From contig JAERSW010000007.1 in the NCBI GenBank assembly GCA_016845305.1, positions 1 to 40,800 on the forward strand: a stretch of DNA of 40,800 bases. The letters run 5' to 3'. Positions 9,784 through 17,128 of this stretch are shown here, piece after piece; the stretch's first letter is position 1; every line of letters starts with the position of its first letter. The DNA is from Acidimicrobiales bacterium (GTDB lineage Bacteria > Actinomycetota > Acidimicrobiia > Acidimicrobiales > MedAcidi-G1). Made by a program: the position numbers and the translations under genes. The notes beneath the pieces are model-generated. The model saw nothing but the letters and a program-made list of their open reading frames with translations. It searched no databases and was not told where the DNA came from.

Positions 9784-10571
9784 TTGTTGGCCTCCACGGG
9801 ACGGCCCAGGTAGGCCTCGACGACGTCGGGGTTGGTCGACACCTCTTCGTACGAACCCTGGGCGATGGGCACGCCGTGGTCGAGGACCACGACCCGGTCC
9901 GAGACCTTGCCCACCACCTTCATGTCGTGCTCGATCATGACGATGGTGAAGCCCCACTCGGTGCGGAGCCGCCCGATCAACTCGGTCAGCTCCGCGGTCT
10001 CCATGGGGTTCATGCCGGCCACCGGCTCGTCGAGCAGCAGCAGGCGGGGCTGGGTGGCCATGGCCCGGGCGATCTCCAGGCGGCGCCGGTTGGCGTACGA
10101 CAGCACGAAGGCCGGCTGGTCCATCCGGTAGCCGACGAGGCGGTGGCCGAAGAAGCCGAGGACCTCCTCGGCCCGCTGGCGGATCTCCGCCTCCTCCTTC
10201 TTGAAGGCCTTGGTCTGCAACAGGGCACCGAACACCTGCTGGCTGGTCCGGCAGTGCTGGGCCACCATGACGTTCTCGAGGATCGTCATGTTGGGGAACA
10301 GGCGAACGTTCTGGAACGTCCGGGCGATGCCCAGCGAGGTCACGATGCTCGGATCGAGGCCGACGATGGAGTCACCCTCGAAGAGGATCTCGCCCTCCGT
10401 GGGGGCCACCAGGCCGGAGATGAGGTTGAAGAAGGTCGTCTTGCCGGCGCCGTTGGGGCCGATGACGCTGACGATCTCGCCCTCGTCGACGTGGAAGTTC
10501 AGGCCCGAGAGGGCGTCGAGTCCGCCGAAGGTGACCTTCAGGTCGCGGATCTCCAGGAGACGGTCGCTCAT
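9780..10571 (-). CDS. livG: Branched-chain amino acid ABC transporter ATPase LivG
   Basis: 263 residues from ATG 10571. Walker A is GPNGAGKT (38-45), with the long LivG-type insertion after ARTFQNVRLF, then Walker B LLLLDEP and AGMNP. The ABC signature reads LSYANRRR, in place of LSGGQ-like (LivG usually LxYGxQRR), so the second signature glycine is Ala and the Q is R. It may still work in a heterodimer with LivF, whose signature is canonical. Its start overlaps livM by ATGA and its stop overlaps livF by GTGA, a fully coupled operon. Confidence 0.93.
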   Translation of the reverse strand: MSDRLLEIRDLKVTFGGLDALSGLNFHVDEGEIVSVIGPNGAGKTTFFNLISGLVAPTEGEILFEGDSIVGLDPSIVTSLGIARTFQNVRLFPNMTILENVMVAQHCRTSQQVFGALLQTKAFKKEEAEIRQRAEEVLGFFGHRLVGYRMDQPAFVLSYANRRRLEIARAMATQPRLLLLDEPVAGMNPMETAELTELIGRLRTEWGFTIVMIEHDMKVVGKVSDRVVVLDHGVPIAQGSYEEVSTNPDVVEAYLGRPVEANK

Positions 10572-12409
10572 TCCTCCTCCCCTCCCTCGTCGCCCACTGG
10601 CGCCGCGGCCGGAACCACGGATGCCCCGTCGTCGGCAGCGTCCTCGTCGTCGAGCTTGTCGCCCTTGAGCCAGGCGTCCTGCAGGAACTCGTCCTGGTGG
10701 AGCTCGCGGCTACGGCGGGCGCTCGGCACCAGGCCCTCGGGCCGCTTCAGCATCATGAAGACCAGCAGCACGCCGTAGATCAGCAGCTTGTAGTTCTGGA
10801 ACTCCTGGAGCAGGCCGGGCTGCTTCGGGCCGCCCAGCACGCCGATCAGCACGAACGAGCCGACCAGCACGCCGGCGATGTTGCCCATGCCGCCGACGAT
10901 CACGACGACGAGGATGATGATCGACACCAGGATCATGAACGAGGTCGGGAAGATCGAACCGACCTTGGCGGCCAGGACGGCGCCGCTGAACGAGGCCAGG
11001 ACGGCACCCACCACGAAGGCCATCAGCTTGGCGTTCACCGTGTTGATGCCCATGGCCTCGGCCACCTGCTCGTCCTCGCGGATGGCCATCCAGGCCCGGC
11101 CGAGGCGGGACGCCTGGAGGCGCCACGAGGTGTAGATGGCGAGGGCGCAGAACACCAGCACCAGGTAGAAGACCGACCTCGGGTCGGTGCCCTTCACGGT
11201 GGCGAAGCCGAGGTCGACGCCAGGGATGTTGGTGATGCCCTGGGCTCCGCCGAAGTACGGGCCCAGCCAGTCCGACATGAACAGCAGGCGGATGATCTCA
11301 CCGAAGCCGAGCGTCACGATGGCCAGGTAGTCGCCGCGCATCCGGATGACCGGTGCGCCGATCAGCAGGCCGGTCAGGGCGGCGGCCAGCACCACGAACA
11401 CCAGGCTCACGCCGAAGTGCAACTCGGGGGCGAACCACGGGCTGTTGGGCGACGTCAGCACGGCGGTCGCGTAGCCACCGACGGCGAAGAAGGCCACGTA
11501 GCCGAGGTCGAGCAGGCCGGCCAGGCCGACCACGATGTTCAGGCCGAGGGCCAGCAGCAGGAAGATGCCGACGTTGGCCAGCAACTCGTTCATGATCTTG
11601 CCGAGGAACATCGGAAGGACCACGCACAGCACGGCGATGACCACGAACAGGATCGTCGACGCCTTCTGGCGTTCGACGCCCTCCATGTCGCGGTAGCGGT
11701 CGGTGGCCGCCTTGATCCGACCCCTGGTGGCCAGCGAGGCGGCGGCGATGACCAGGCCGAACACGATGGTCGAGGTGACGGTCAGGCCGCCCTTCTTGGC
11801 GTACAGCCAGTCGGTGAGCGACTCGAGGCCGAAGCCCTCCGACAGGTCGGAGATGGCCGCCTCGAGCACCGACAGGAAGAACAGGCCGAACACCACGAAG
11901 CCCGTCGTCCGCCGGACCACCGCAGGCACCACGTGCAGCGCGGCACCGGCCAGGCCGAGGACGGCGCCGGTGGCCAGCCACGCGGCGGCGCCGAAGCCCA
12001 TGCCGTTCTCATAGGTCAGGAAGCGGAAGAGCTGGGGGCTCCAGTTGACGAGCGGGTCCCGCAGGTTCCAGGCGTCGAGGGCCACCATCAGGAGCGACAG
12101 CACGCCACCCCCCATCAGCCCGACGAGGAAGCCGGTGACCAGGTCGTAGAGGCCCTGACGGCGGTTCTCGACGCCCTCGAGGGCTACCAGGGTGGACGAC
12201 ACCCAGCCCATGGCGACTGGCACCAGCAGGACGAACAGGTAGCCGAGGCTCAGGTGGCGCTCGATGAGGGCCCGCCTGTCGAGCTCCACGGGCATGCCGA
12301 CCAGGCACAGGCCGACGAGGGCGAGGCCACAGATGAGGCCCCAGCGCAGCACGTGGCGCCAGTCCTGGTCCACAGCGGAGCGGGGAAGGGTCATGGCTCG
12401 TGCGTTCAT
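10568..12409 (-). CDS. livM: Branched-chain amino acid ABC transporter permease LivM, with long extra N-terminal membrane region
   Basis: 613 residues from ATG 12409, where ATGA overlaps the livH stop. The canonical LivM permease core starts near residue 250 and includes LNIVVGLAGLLDLGYVAFF (LivM signature) and the cytoplasmic EAA-like loop DEQVAEAMGIN. In front are about 250 residues with five or so hydrophobic segments (about 22-41, 54-78, 87-112, 138-163 and 168-186, plus one at 210-228), not present in ordinary LivM of 300-425 residues. The tail (from about 560) is acidic and ends GGEEE. It forms the transmembrane channel with LivH. No frameshift is evident, and GC-third-position use is uniform across the join. 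Confidence 0.9.
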   Translation of the reverse strand: MNARAMTLPRSAVDQDWRHVLRWGLICGLALVGLCLVGMPVELDRRALIERHLSLGYLFVLLVPVAMGWVSSTLVALEGVENRRQGLYDLVTGFLVGLMGGGVLSLLMVALDAWNLRDPLVNWSPQLFRFLTYENGMGFGAAAWLATGAVLGLAGAALHVVPAVVRRTTGFVVFGLFFLSVLEAAISDLSEGFGLESLTDWLYAKKGGLTVTSTIVFGLVIAAASLATRGRIKAATDRYRDMEGVERQKASTILFVVIAVLCVVLPMFLGKIMNELLANVGIFLLLALGLNIVVGLAGLLDLGYVAFFAVGGYATAVLTSPNSPWFAPELHFGVSLVFVVLAAALTGLLIGAPVIRMRGDYLAIVTLGFGEIIRLLFMSDWLGPYFGGAQGITNIPGVDLGFATVKGTDPRSVFYLVLVFCALAIYTSWRLQASRLGRAWMAIREDEQVAEAMGINTVNAKLMAFVVGAVLASFSGAVLAAKVGSIFPTSFMILVSIIILVVVIVGGMGNIAGVLVGSFVLIGVLGGPKQPGLLQEFQNYKLLIYGVLLVFMMLKRPEGLVPSARRSRELHQDEFLQDAWLKGDKLDDEDAADDGASVVPAAAPVGDEGGEEE

Positions 12410-13536
12410 GCCCGGTCCTCCGCCGACAGGCGCTCTCCGAACAGGCCGGAGGGCTTGAACAGGAGCACGAGGACCAGCACGGTGAAGGCCACCGCGTCCT
12501 TGAGCTGCGAGACGCCCGGCACCCCGAGCGGCTCGAGGATGACCATCGGGGCGATCGACTCGGCCGAACCCAGCGAGATGCCGCCGGCCATCGCCCCGCC
12601 CAGGTTGCCGATGCCGCCCACCACCGCTGCGGTGAACGCCTTCACGCCGGGCAGGAAGCCGGTCATGTGGGTGACGGAGCGGAACATCAGGCCCCACAGG
12701 ATCCCGCCGATGCCGGCCATCGCGCCGCCCACGGCGAACGTGGTGACGATGGTCCGGTTGACGTCGATGCCCATCAGGGACGCGATCTCCTTGTCCTCGG
12801 CGACGGCCCGCATGGCCTTGCCGGTCTTGGTGCGCTCCACGACGTACCAGAGGCCGGCCATGGAGACGGCGGCCACGACCAGCACCAGCAGGCGCGTCCC
12901 GGCGATCTCGAAGGTCAGGATGGACCGCTGCTTGGACAGCCACTCCGGCAGCCGCGGGTAGCTCTTCGACGCCGGGCCGAACAGGCCGAGCACGAAGTTC
13001 TGGATGAAGAACGACACGCCGATCGAGGTGATCAGCGGGATGAGGCGGGGCGAGTTGCGCAGCGGCCGGTAGGCGATGCGCTCCATCAGCACGGCGGTGA
13101 ACGTCGAGAAGAACACCGCCAGGAGGACGATCAGCAGCAGGCAGAGGATGAAGTTCTGCTCCCACATGCCGTTGGCGGCGAACTTCTCCGAGGCGATGAA
13201 CCCGGTCATGGCGCCGACCATGAACACCTCGCCGTGGGCGAAGTTGATGAAGCCGAGGACGCCGTAGACCATCGAGTAGCCGAGGGCGATCAGGCCGTAC
13301 ATCGACCCCTGCGAGAGGCCCGAGATGAGAAGGCCCTTGAACTGGTCGCCCGTCAGGCCCCGGGCGTCCGGATTGCGCCAACGGGCGAAGGGGTTGTCGG
13401 CGTCGACCTGCTGCCAGATGAAGGCGAGCAGGCCGACCACGATCAACGCCACCAGGAAGACCCTGATGAAGGTGAGGAACCGGTCGACGGCCGCGAGCCT
13501 CTTCGCGGACTTCGTCGTGAGGGCGTGGGTTGACAC
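12406..13536 (-). CDS. livH: Branched-chain amino acid ABC transporter permease LivH
   Basis: 376 residues from GTG 13536, supported by GGAG five bases upstream. A TTG at 13563 would add nine residues but has no ribosome site. It begins with a transmembrane segment and a periplasmic loop, then the LivH landmarks SMYGLIALGYSMVYGVLGFINFAHGEV (split here as SMYGLIALGYSMV and FINFAHGE) and the EAA loop EDKEIASLMGID. There are about eight membrane spans. First gene of the liv operon. No LivK-type binding protein is encoded in the window, so substrate identity rests on homology only. Confidence 0.92.
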   Translation of the reverse strand: MSTHALTTKSAKRLAAVDRFLTFIRVFLVALIVVGLLAFIWQQVDADNPFARWRNPDARGLTGDQFKGLLISGLSQGSMYGLIALGYSMVYGVLGFINFAHGEVFMVGAMTGFIASEKFAANGMWEQNFILCLLLIVLLAVFFSTFTAVLMERIAYRPLRNSPRLIPLITSIGVSFFIQNFVLGLFGPASKSYPRLPEWLSKQRSILTFEIAGTRLLVLVVAAVSMAGLWYVVERTKTGKAMRAVAEDKEIASLMGIDVNRTIVTTFAVGGAMAGIGGILWGLMFRSVTHMTGFLPGVKAFTAAVVGGIGNLGGAMAGGISLGSAESIAPMVILEPLGVPGVSQLKDAVAFTVLVLVLLFKPSGLFGERLSAEDRA

Positions 13537-13629
13537 GAATGCTCCGTTTGGCGTCGTCGGCAAAGGGGCAGGACCGGGAGGCAGGGCCGAAGGGCCCGGC
13601 GCGTTGGGCTCCCGTTGGGGGCAGCAGGC

Positions 13630-13635
13630 AGGGTA
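13630..13635 (-). promoter_or_regulatory. Candidate -10 box for the liv operon
   Basis: TACCCT on the minus strand in the 146-base divergent gap, about 95 bases upstream of the livH GTG. No clear -35 was found. The implied leader contains a GGGCC/GGCCC hairpin with a four-base loop (13584-13597). Low confidence, because such hexamers are common. Confidence 0.3.
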
Positions 13636-13669
13636 GCCGACCGGCTGATCGGTACCCCACGCCTGTCGC

Positions 13670-13675
13670 TACCAT
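13670..13675 (+). promoter_or_regulatory. Leaderless -10 box of class IV aminotransferase gene
   Basis: TACCAT, seven bases, then GTG at 13683. It decides the start codon of the aminotransferase, since no Shine-Dalgarno is present. Confidence 0.55.
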
Positions 13676-13682
13676 CGCCGCC

Positions 13683-14606
13683 GTGACCCCTGAGACCCGC
13701 AGCACCCACCAGGCACTGGCCGACGAGCGAAACGAGACGGTCGAGATCTGGATCAACGGCGAGTTCTTCCCCCGCCACGAGGCGAAGGTGTCGGTGTTCG
13801 ACAGCGGCTTCCTCGTCGGCGACGGCGTCTGGGAGGGGCTGCGGCTCCACCACGGACGGTTCGCCTTCCTGGACCGGCACCTGGACCGGCTGTTCGCCGG
13901 GCTGGCGGCCACCGGCATCGACCTCGGCATGACCCGCGACGAGGTGGCCGGAGCGCTGCAGGCCACCGTGGACCACAACGACATGCACGACGACGTCCAC
14001 GTACGGCTCATGGTGACCCGCGGCGACAAGAAGACGCCGTCGCAGCACCCGTCGAACTGCGTGGGCGGGCCGAACGTGGTCATCATCGCCGAGCACAAGG
14101 CGGCCGACCCGGCGGTGCTGGACGCCGGCATCACCCTGTTCACGGCGACCGTCCGACGTCCGCCGCCCGACACGCTCGACCAGCGGCTGAACTGCCACTC
14201 CAAGCTGCACGAGGTCATCGCCCTCATCCAGGCGGTGGAGGCCGGTGCCGACGAGGCGCTGATGCTGGACCCGACCGGCGCCGTGGCCACCTGCAACGCC
14301 ACCAACTTCTTCGTGGTGCGCGACGGCGGGGTGTGGACGTCGACCGGGCACTACAACCTGAACGGCATCACCCGCCAGGTCGTCCTCGAGGTGGCACCCG
14401 ACCTGGGGCTTTCGGCCCACGAGAAGCCCTTCTCGTTGACCGACGTGTACTCGGCCGACGAGGCGTTCGTGACCGGCACGTTCGGGGGCCTGACCCCGGT
14501 GGTGTCGGTCGACGGCCGGACCATCGGCGACGGCCGGCCCGGTCGCACCACCGCCCGCCTGCGCGAGCGGTATCAGGACGCCGTCGAGGCCGACGTGGCC
14601 GGCTGA
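13683..14606 (+). CDS. Class IV (BCAT/D-amino acid transaminase fold) aminotransferase
   Basis: 307 residues from leaderless GTG 13683. Fold-type IV PLP enzyme: WINGEFF and VSVFDSGFLVGDGVWEG at the N-terminus, an active-site arginine region near RLMVTRGD, the PLP lysine K174 in NCHSKLHE, and a C-terminal TGTFGGLTPV phosphate-binding turn. The position that normally holds the glutamate contacting the PLP ring nitrogen (motif TE-x-x-x-x-N) reads ATCNATN, giving Thr203. It faces the branched-chain amino acid transporter, so a branched-chain or D-amino acid substrate is plausible. Aminodeoxychorismate lyase-like activity cannot be excluded. A sulfotransferase-like gene follows after 63 bases. Confidence 0.87.
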   Translation: MTPETRSTHQALADERNETVEIWINGEFFPRHEAKVSVFDSGFLVGDGVWEGLRLHHGRFAFLDRHLDRLFAGLAATGIDLGMTRDEVAGALQATVDHNDMHDDVHVRLMVTRGDKKTPSQHPSNCVGGPNVVIIAEHKAADPAVLDAGITLFTATVRRPPPDTLDQRLNCHSKLHEVIALIQAVEAGADEALMLDPTGAVATCNATNFFVVRDGGVWTSTGHYNLNGITRQVVLEVAPDLGLSAHEKPFSLTDVYSADEAFVTGTFGGLTPVVSVDGRTIGDGRPGRTTARLRERYQDAVEADVAG

Positions 14607-14641
14607 CCACGCCGACCCGCCTCCCCCCTGACACCGCCGCC

Positions 14642-14683
14642 ATGACCCTGTTGCCATGACCCTGTTCCCATGACGCTGCGCAT
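14642..14683 (+). repeat. 14-bp tandem repeat carrying three successive ATGs
   Basis: Units start at 14642, 14656 and 14670: ATGACCCTGTTGCC, ATGACCCTGTTCCC and a diverged third copy. The first two ATGs open five-codon frames (MTLLP, MTLFP), each closing with a TGA that overlaps the next ATG (ATGA). The third ATG is the sulfotransferase start. Confidence 0.85.
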
Positions 14684-15389
14684 CAACTGCTGGTCGGGGC
14701 CGAGGAACATCTCGACGTCGTTCATGTACGCGTTCCGGCAGCGGGCCGACACGACCGTGGTCGACGAGCCCATCTACGCCCACTACCTGCGGGTCACCGG
14801 CAGGGAGCACCCGGGTCGGGACGACGTCCTGGCCAGCCAGGACCCCGACGGCGAGGCCGTGGTGCGCGACGTGATCCTCGGCGACCACCCCACGCCGGTC
14901 GTGTTCTTCAAGCAGATGGCCCAGCACTTCGTGGACCTCGATCGGGCGTTCCTCGCCGAGTGCCGCAACCTGCTCCTCATCCGGGACCCGGAACGCGTCG
15001 TCACCTCGTTCGCCCGGAACGTGCCCGACGTGAACGTGGCCGACACCGGCCTGCCCATCCAGGTGGAGCTGCTCGACGCCAGCCTGGCCGTCGGCGACAC
15101 GCCGCTGGTGGTCGACTCCGCCGACCTGCTGGCCGCACCGGAGCGGATCCTGCGCCTGCTGTGCGACCGACTCGGGCTGGACTTCGACCCGGCCATGCTG
15201 TCGTGGCCCGCCGGCCCCAAGCCCGAGGACGGGGTGTGGGCCGAGCACTGGTACGCCAGCACGCACCGCACCACCGGCTTCGAGGCGGGCGTGCCGAGCA
15301 CCGAGCCGCCACCGGAGCACGTCCGGCCGGTGGTGGACGCGGCCCGCCCCCTCTACGGGCGCCTGCTGGAGTACGCCGTCAGGGCCTGA
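14670..15389 (+). CDS. Sulfotransferase-like P-loop protein
   Basis: 239 residues from ATG 14670, the third ATG of a 14-bp tandem repeat. The N-terminal WSGPRNISTS (8-17) matches the 5'-phosphosulfate-binding loop of PAPS-dependent sulfotransferases, though it is a diverged form. LLLIRDPERVVTS near 109-121 matches the 3'-phosphate-binding strand and helix with its conserved Arg and Ser. The predicted role is sulfonate transfer to a small molecule, but acceptor and even activity are unknown. It lies directly downstream of the class IV aminotransferase on the same strand. To my recollection plant BCAT-like proteins carry a similar sulfotransferase-like domain fused to a class IV aminotransferase, which would suggest a shared pathway. 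Confidence 0.75.
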   Translation: MTLRINCWSGPRNISTSFMYAFRQRADTTVVDEPIYAHYLRVTGREHPGRDDVLASQDPDGEAVVRDVILGDHPTPVVFFKQMAQHFVDLDRAFLAECRNLLLIRDPERVVTSFARNVPDVNVADTGLPIQVELLDASLAVGDTPLVVDSADLLAAPERILRLLCDRLGLDFDPAMLSWPAGPKPEDGVWAEHWYASTHRTTGFEAGVPSTEPPPEHVRPVVDAARPLYGRLLEYAVRA

Positions 15390-15406
15390 GCCAGGTCCCC
15401 AAGTCG

Positions 15407-15841
15407 TCAGGCCGGGGTGACGCTCCCATCGACGTCGACGCGGACCCGGGTACCGGTGACCAGCCCGTCGAAGCCATCGGCCGGGATCACGACGACGGGG
15501 AAACCGGTGCCGTAGACCTCGTCGGCCACGATGGCCCCGAGGGCGATGATCTCGTCCGGCTCGCCCATCAGGATGGCCGCCGGGCCGGTCCCGGAGCGGA
15601 CCGCCTCGCACAGGGCGCTGCTCCCCGAGCTGGACCCCCTGCCGAACGGCATGGCCAGCACCCGACCGGTGATCGATTCGCCCACCTGCGGGTGACGCCG
15701 ATCGATGATGCGGCCGGACGCCGGGTCGGTGCCGCCCCAGAAGCTGAGCGGCTCGTCGAGGCGCAGGACCTCGCCGGTCGCCTCGCCGGGCACCATCACC
15801 CGGAGAGGATCTGGCCCCTCAGGAACTGGCCCCTCAGGCAC
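15407..15841 (-). CDS. Aconitase X small (swivel, DUF126) subunit
   Basis: 144 residues from GTG 15841, overlapping the large subunit's end by 8 nt. ATG 15796 would be a shorter alternative. The swivelling-domain landmarks are FWGGTDPASGRIID (about 34-47) and the serine-rich loop GRGSSSGSS (about 67-75), followed by EIIALGAIVADE and a C-terminal beta strand. AcnX enzymes are dehydratases. Bacterial two-subunit members studied so far act on cis-3-hydroxy-L-proline, and archaeal ones on phosphomevalonate. The first residues are encoded by a 15-bp tandem duplication (PEGPV-PEGPD). Confidence 0.9.
   Translation of the reverse strand: MPEGPVPEGPDPLRVMVPGEATGEVLRLDEPLSFWGGTDPASGRIIDRRHPQVGESITGRVLAMPFGRGSSSGSSALCEAVRSGTGPAAILMGEPDEIIALGAIVADEVYGTGFPVVVIPADGFDGLVTGTRVRVDVDGSVTPA
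15811..15840. repeat. 15-bp tandem duplication at the AcnX subunit junction
   Basis: CTGGCCCCTCAGGAA (15811-15825) and CTGGCCCCTCAGGCA (15826-15840), one mismatch. The unit contains the TGA stop of the large subunit on the minus strand, and in the other frame it adds five residues to the small subunit N-terminus. Confidence 0.85.
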
Positions 15842-17102
15842 CGGACCAGATCCCCTCGTCGCGGACGACCCGGCCGGCCACCGCCGACTCGACGCAGTCC
15901 TCGGTGCTACCGAAGGCCACGTCCAGGCCGAGGTTGCCGGGGGCGTAGTAGGCCCACTTGGCCGAGTCGGTCATGGCGGTCCGGGCATCGGCGCGGATGA
16001 TCGGCGTGACGTAGGTGCAGGTGTCGACCACCGGCTGCACGCCGGCCGCCTCCAGCCGGGCGGCCCAGCCCCGCAGCTCGACCTCGTGGAGCACGTCGCG
16101 CCCCGTCGACACGTACATGGCCACGTCGTCGTGGACCCGCCTGTCGACGAGCAGGTCGACGAGCCGCCCGATCTCGTCCACCGAGTAGTGGGGCGTGCCG
16201 AGGCTGACCACGTCCAGCCGGTCCCCCACCCCGGTGGTCAGGCGGTCGCGGGCCGCCCGCAGGTCGGACGGCGTCACCTCGACCACCCGGGCCGGTTCCC
16301 GACCACCGAGTGCGGTGGCCAGGTCGGGGGCCTCCGGGGTGGAGCCGACGACGTGGAACAGGCCGACCGAGCCGGTCGCCGCAGCGGCCGCACACATGGC
16401 CTTGAGGCGGTCCTCGGAGACGCCTTCCGGGAGGCCGTCGACGACCGGCACGGCCTTGCCGACCGACCGCCCGACGAGGCCACCCAGCACCGGGTACAGC
16501 ACGTCGCGGTCCAGCAGGTCGGCCGAGATGCCGTCGAGGCGGTACACGACGGTGGCCAGCCGGTTGGCGTCCAGGTGCAGGCCGGCGGCCGGCGCCCGAC
16601 CCGTCACCGCACACGAGATGTCGACGAAGTCGCCGTAGCGGTGGGTGCGGGCGCCGAGCACCGAGTTGGCGAACGAGATGGCGTTCGACTCCGCCCACGC
16701 CACGTGCTCGCCGAAGCCGGGTCGGGCCTCGGACTGGTACGGGGCGCACGTCCACGTGGGGCGACAGCCCATCTCCTCGTAGCGCTCCATCAGCCGACGG
16801 GCCGCCCGGGCATCGTCGGGGTCGCCGCGATAGAGGTCGGGGTGGCGGAGGTCCAGCGACGACACGTTGAGCGTGGTCGGCACCGACACCGTGGCCCCCG
16901 CGTCGGCCAGCCGGTCGGCGAAGTCGAGCATGGCCGGTCCCAGGTAGAGGCAGGCGTCGACGTGGGCGCCGGTGACGTCCAGCAGGTGGTCGGCCTCCAT
17001 GGCGGCGGCGAGGCGCACCACGATGCTGGTGGCCATGCGCTGGCCCTCGCCCTCGTCGCCGGCGAGGCGGGCCTCGTCGCGGGCGTCGAGACGGAGCACC
17101 AT
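15834..17102 (-). CDS. Aconitase X large (catalytic, DUF521) subunit
   Basis: 422 residues from ATG 17102. It matches the AcnX catalytic domain: VSVPTTLNVSSLD near 91-103, a CxP-type TCAPYQ segment, WAESNAISFANSVLGARTH (conserved Asn/Ser loop near the Fe-S/substrate site), and further cysteines in the SCAV and TCTYV segments, a likely set for an Fe-S cluster. With the overlapping small subunit it makes a two-component dehydratase, for which cis-3-hydroxyproline is the best-known bacterial substrate. No proline-catabolism gene is adjacent, so that assignment is tentative. No clear ribosome site is seen. It may be cotranscribed with the LysM lipoprotein gene 24 bases upstream. Confidence 0.87.
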   Translation of the reverse strand: MVLRLDARDEARLAGDEGEGQRMATSIVVRLAAAMEADHLLDVTGAHVDACLYLGPAMLDFADRLADAGATVSVPTTLNVSSLDLRHPDLYRGDPDDARAARRLMERYEEMGCRPTWTCAPYQSEARPGFGEHVAWAESNAISFANSVLGARTHRYGDFVDISCAVTGRAPAAGLHLDANRLATVVYRLDGISADLLDRDVLYPVLGGLVGRSVGKAVPVVDGLPEGVSEDRLKAMCAAAAATGSVGLFHVVGSTPEAPDLATALGGREPARVVEVTPSDLRAARDRLTTGVGDRLDVVSLGTPHYSVDEIGRLVDLLVDRRVHDDVAMYVSTGRDVLHEVELRGWAARLEAAGVQPVVDTCTYVTPIIRADARTAMTDSAKWAYYAPGNLGLDVAFGSTEDCVESAVAGRVVRDEGIWSGA

Positions 17103-17113
17103 GTCAGGTGGTC

Positions 17114-17128
17114 GACCCGGGACGGGTC
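17114..17128 (-). terminator. Short hairpin between LysM and AcnX genes
   Basis: GACCCG (17114-17119) and CGGGTC (17123-17128) form a 6-bp stem with a 3-base loop, touching the LysM stop codon. There is no T-tract. It could attenuate read-through into the AcnX genes or protect the mRNA end. Confidence 0.25.

Noticed and set aside
10697-13533. Long plus-strand open frames over the liv permease genes, rich in His, Gln, Asp and Gly
   Set aside because: These are antisense shadows typical of GC-biased codon use. The minus-strand frames encode clear transporter families.
12410-14305. Long minus-strand open frame upstream of livM
   Set aside because: It overlaps livH and the opposite-strand aminotransferase in wrong frames and lacks any family motif. 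The ATGA coupling at 12409 marks the real livM start.
15383-15413. Inverted repeat GGCCTGA...TCAGGCC between the sulfotransferase and AcnX genes as a terminator
   Set aside because: Both arms are simply the Ala-stop ends of two convergent genes. The 17-base loop and lack of a T-tract give no independent support.
13443-15611. A 722-residue minus-strand open frame opposite the aminotransferase and sulfotransferase genes
   Set aside because: Its composition is that of an antisense frame, and both plus-strand genes have catalytic motifs.
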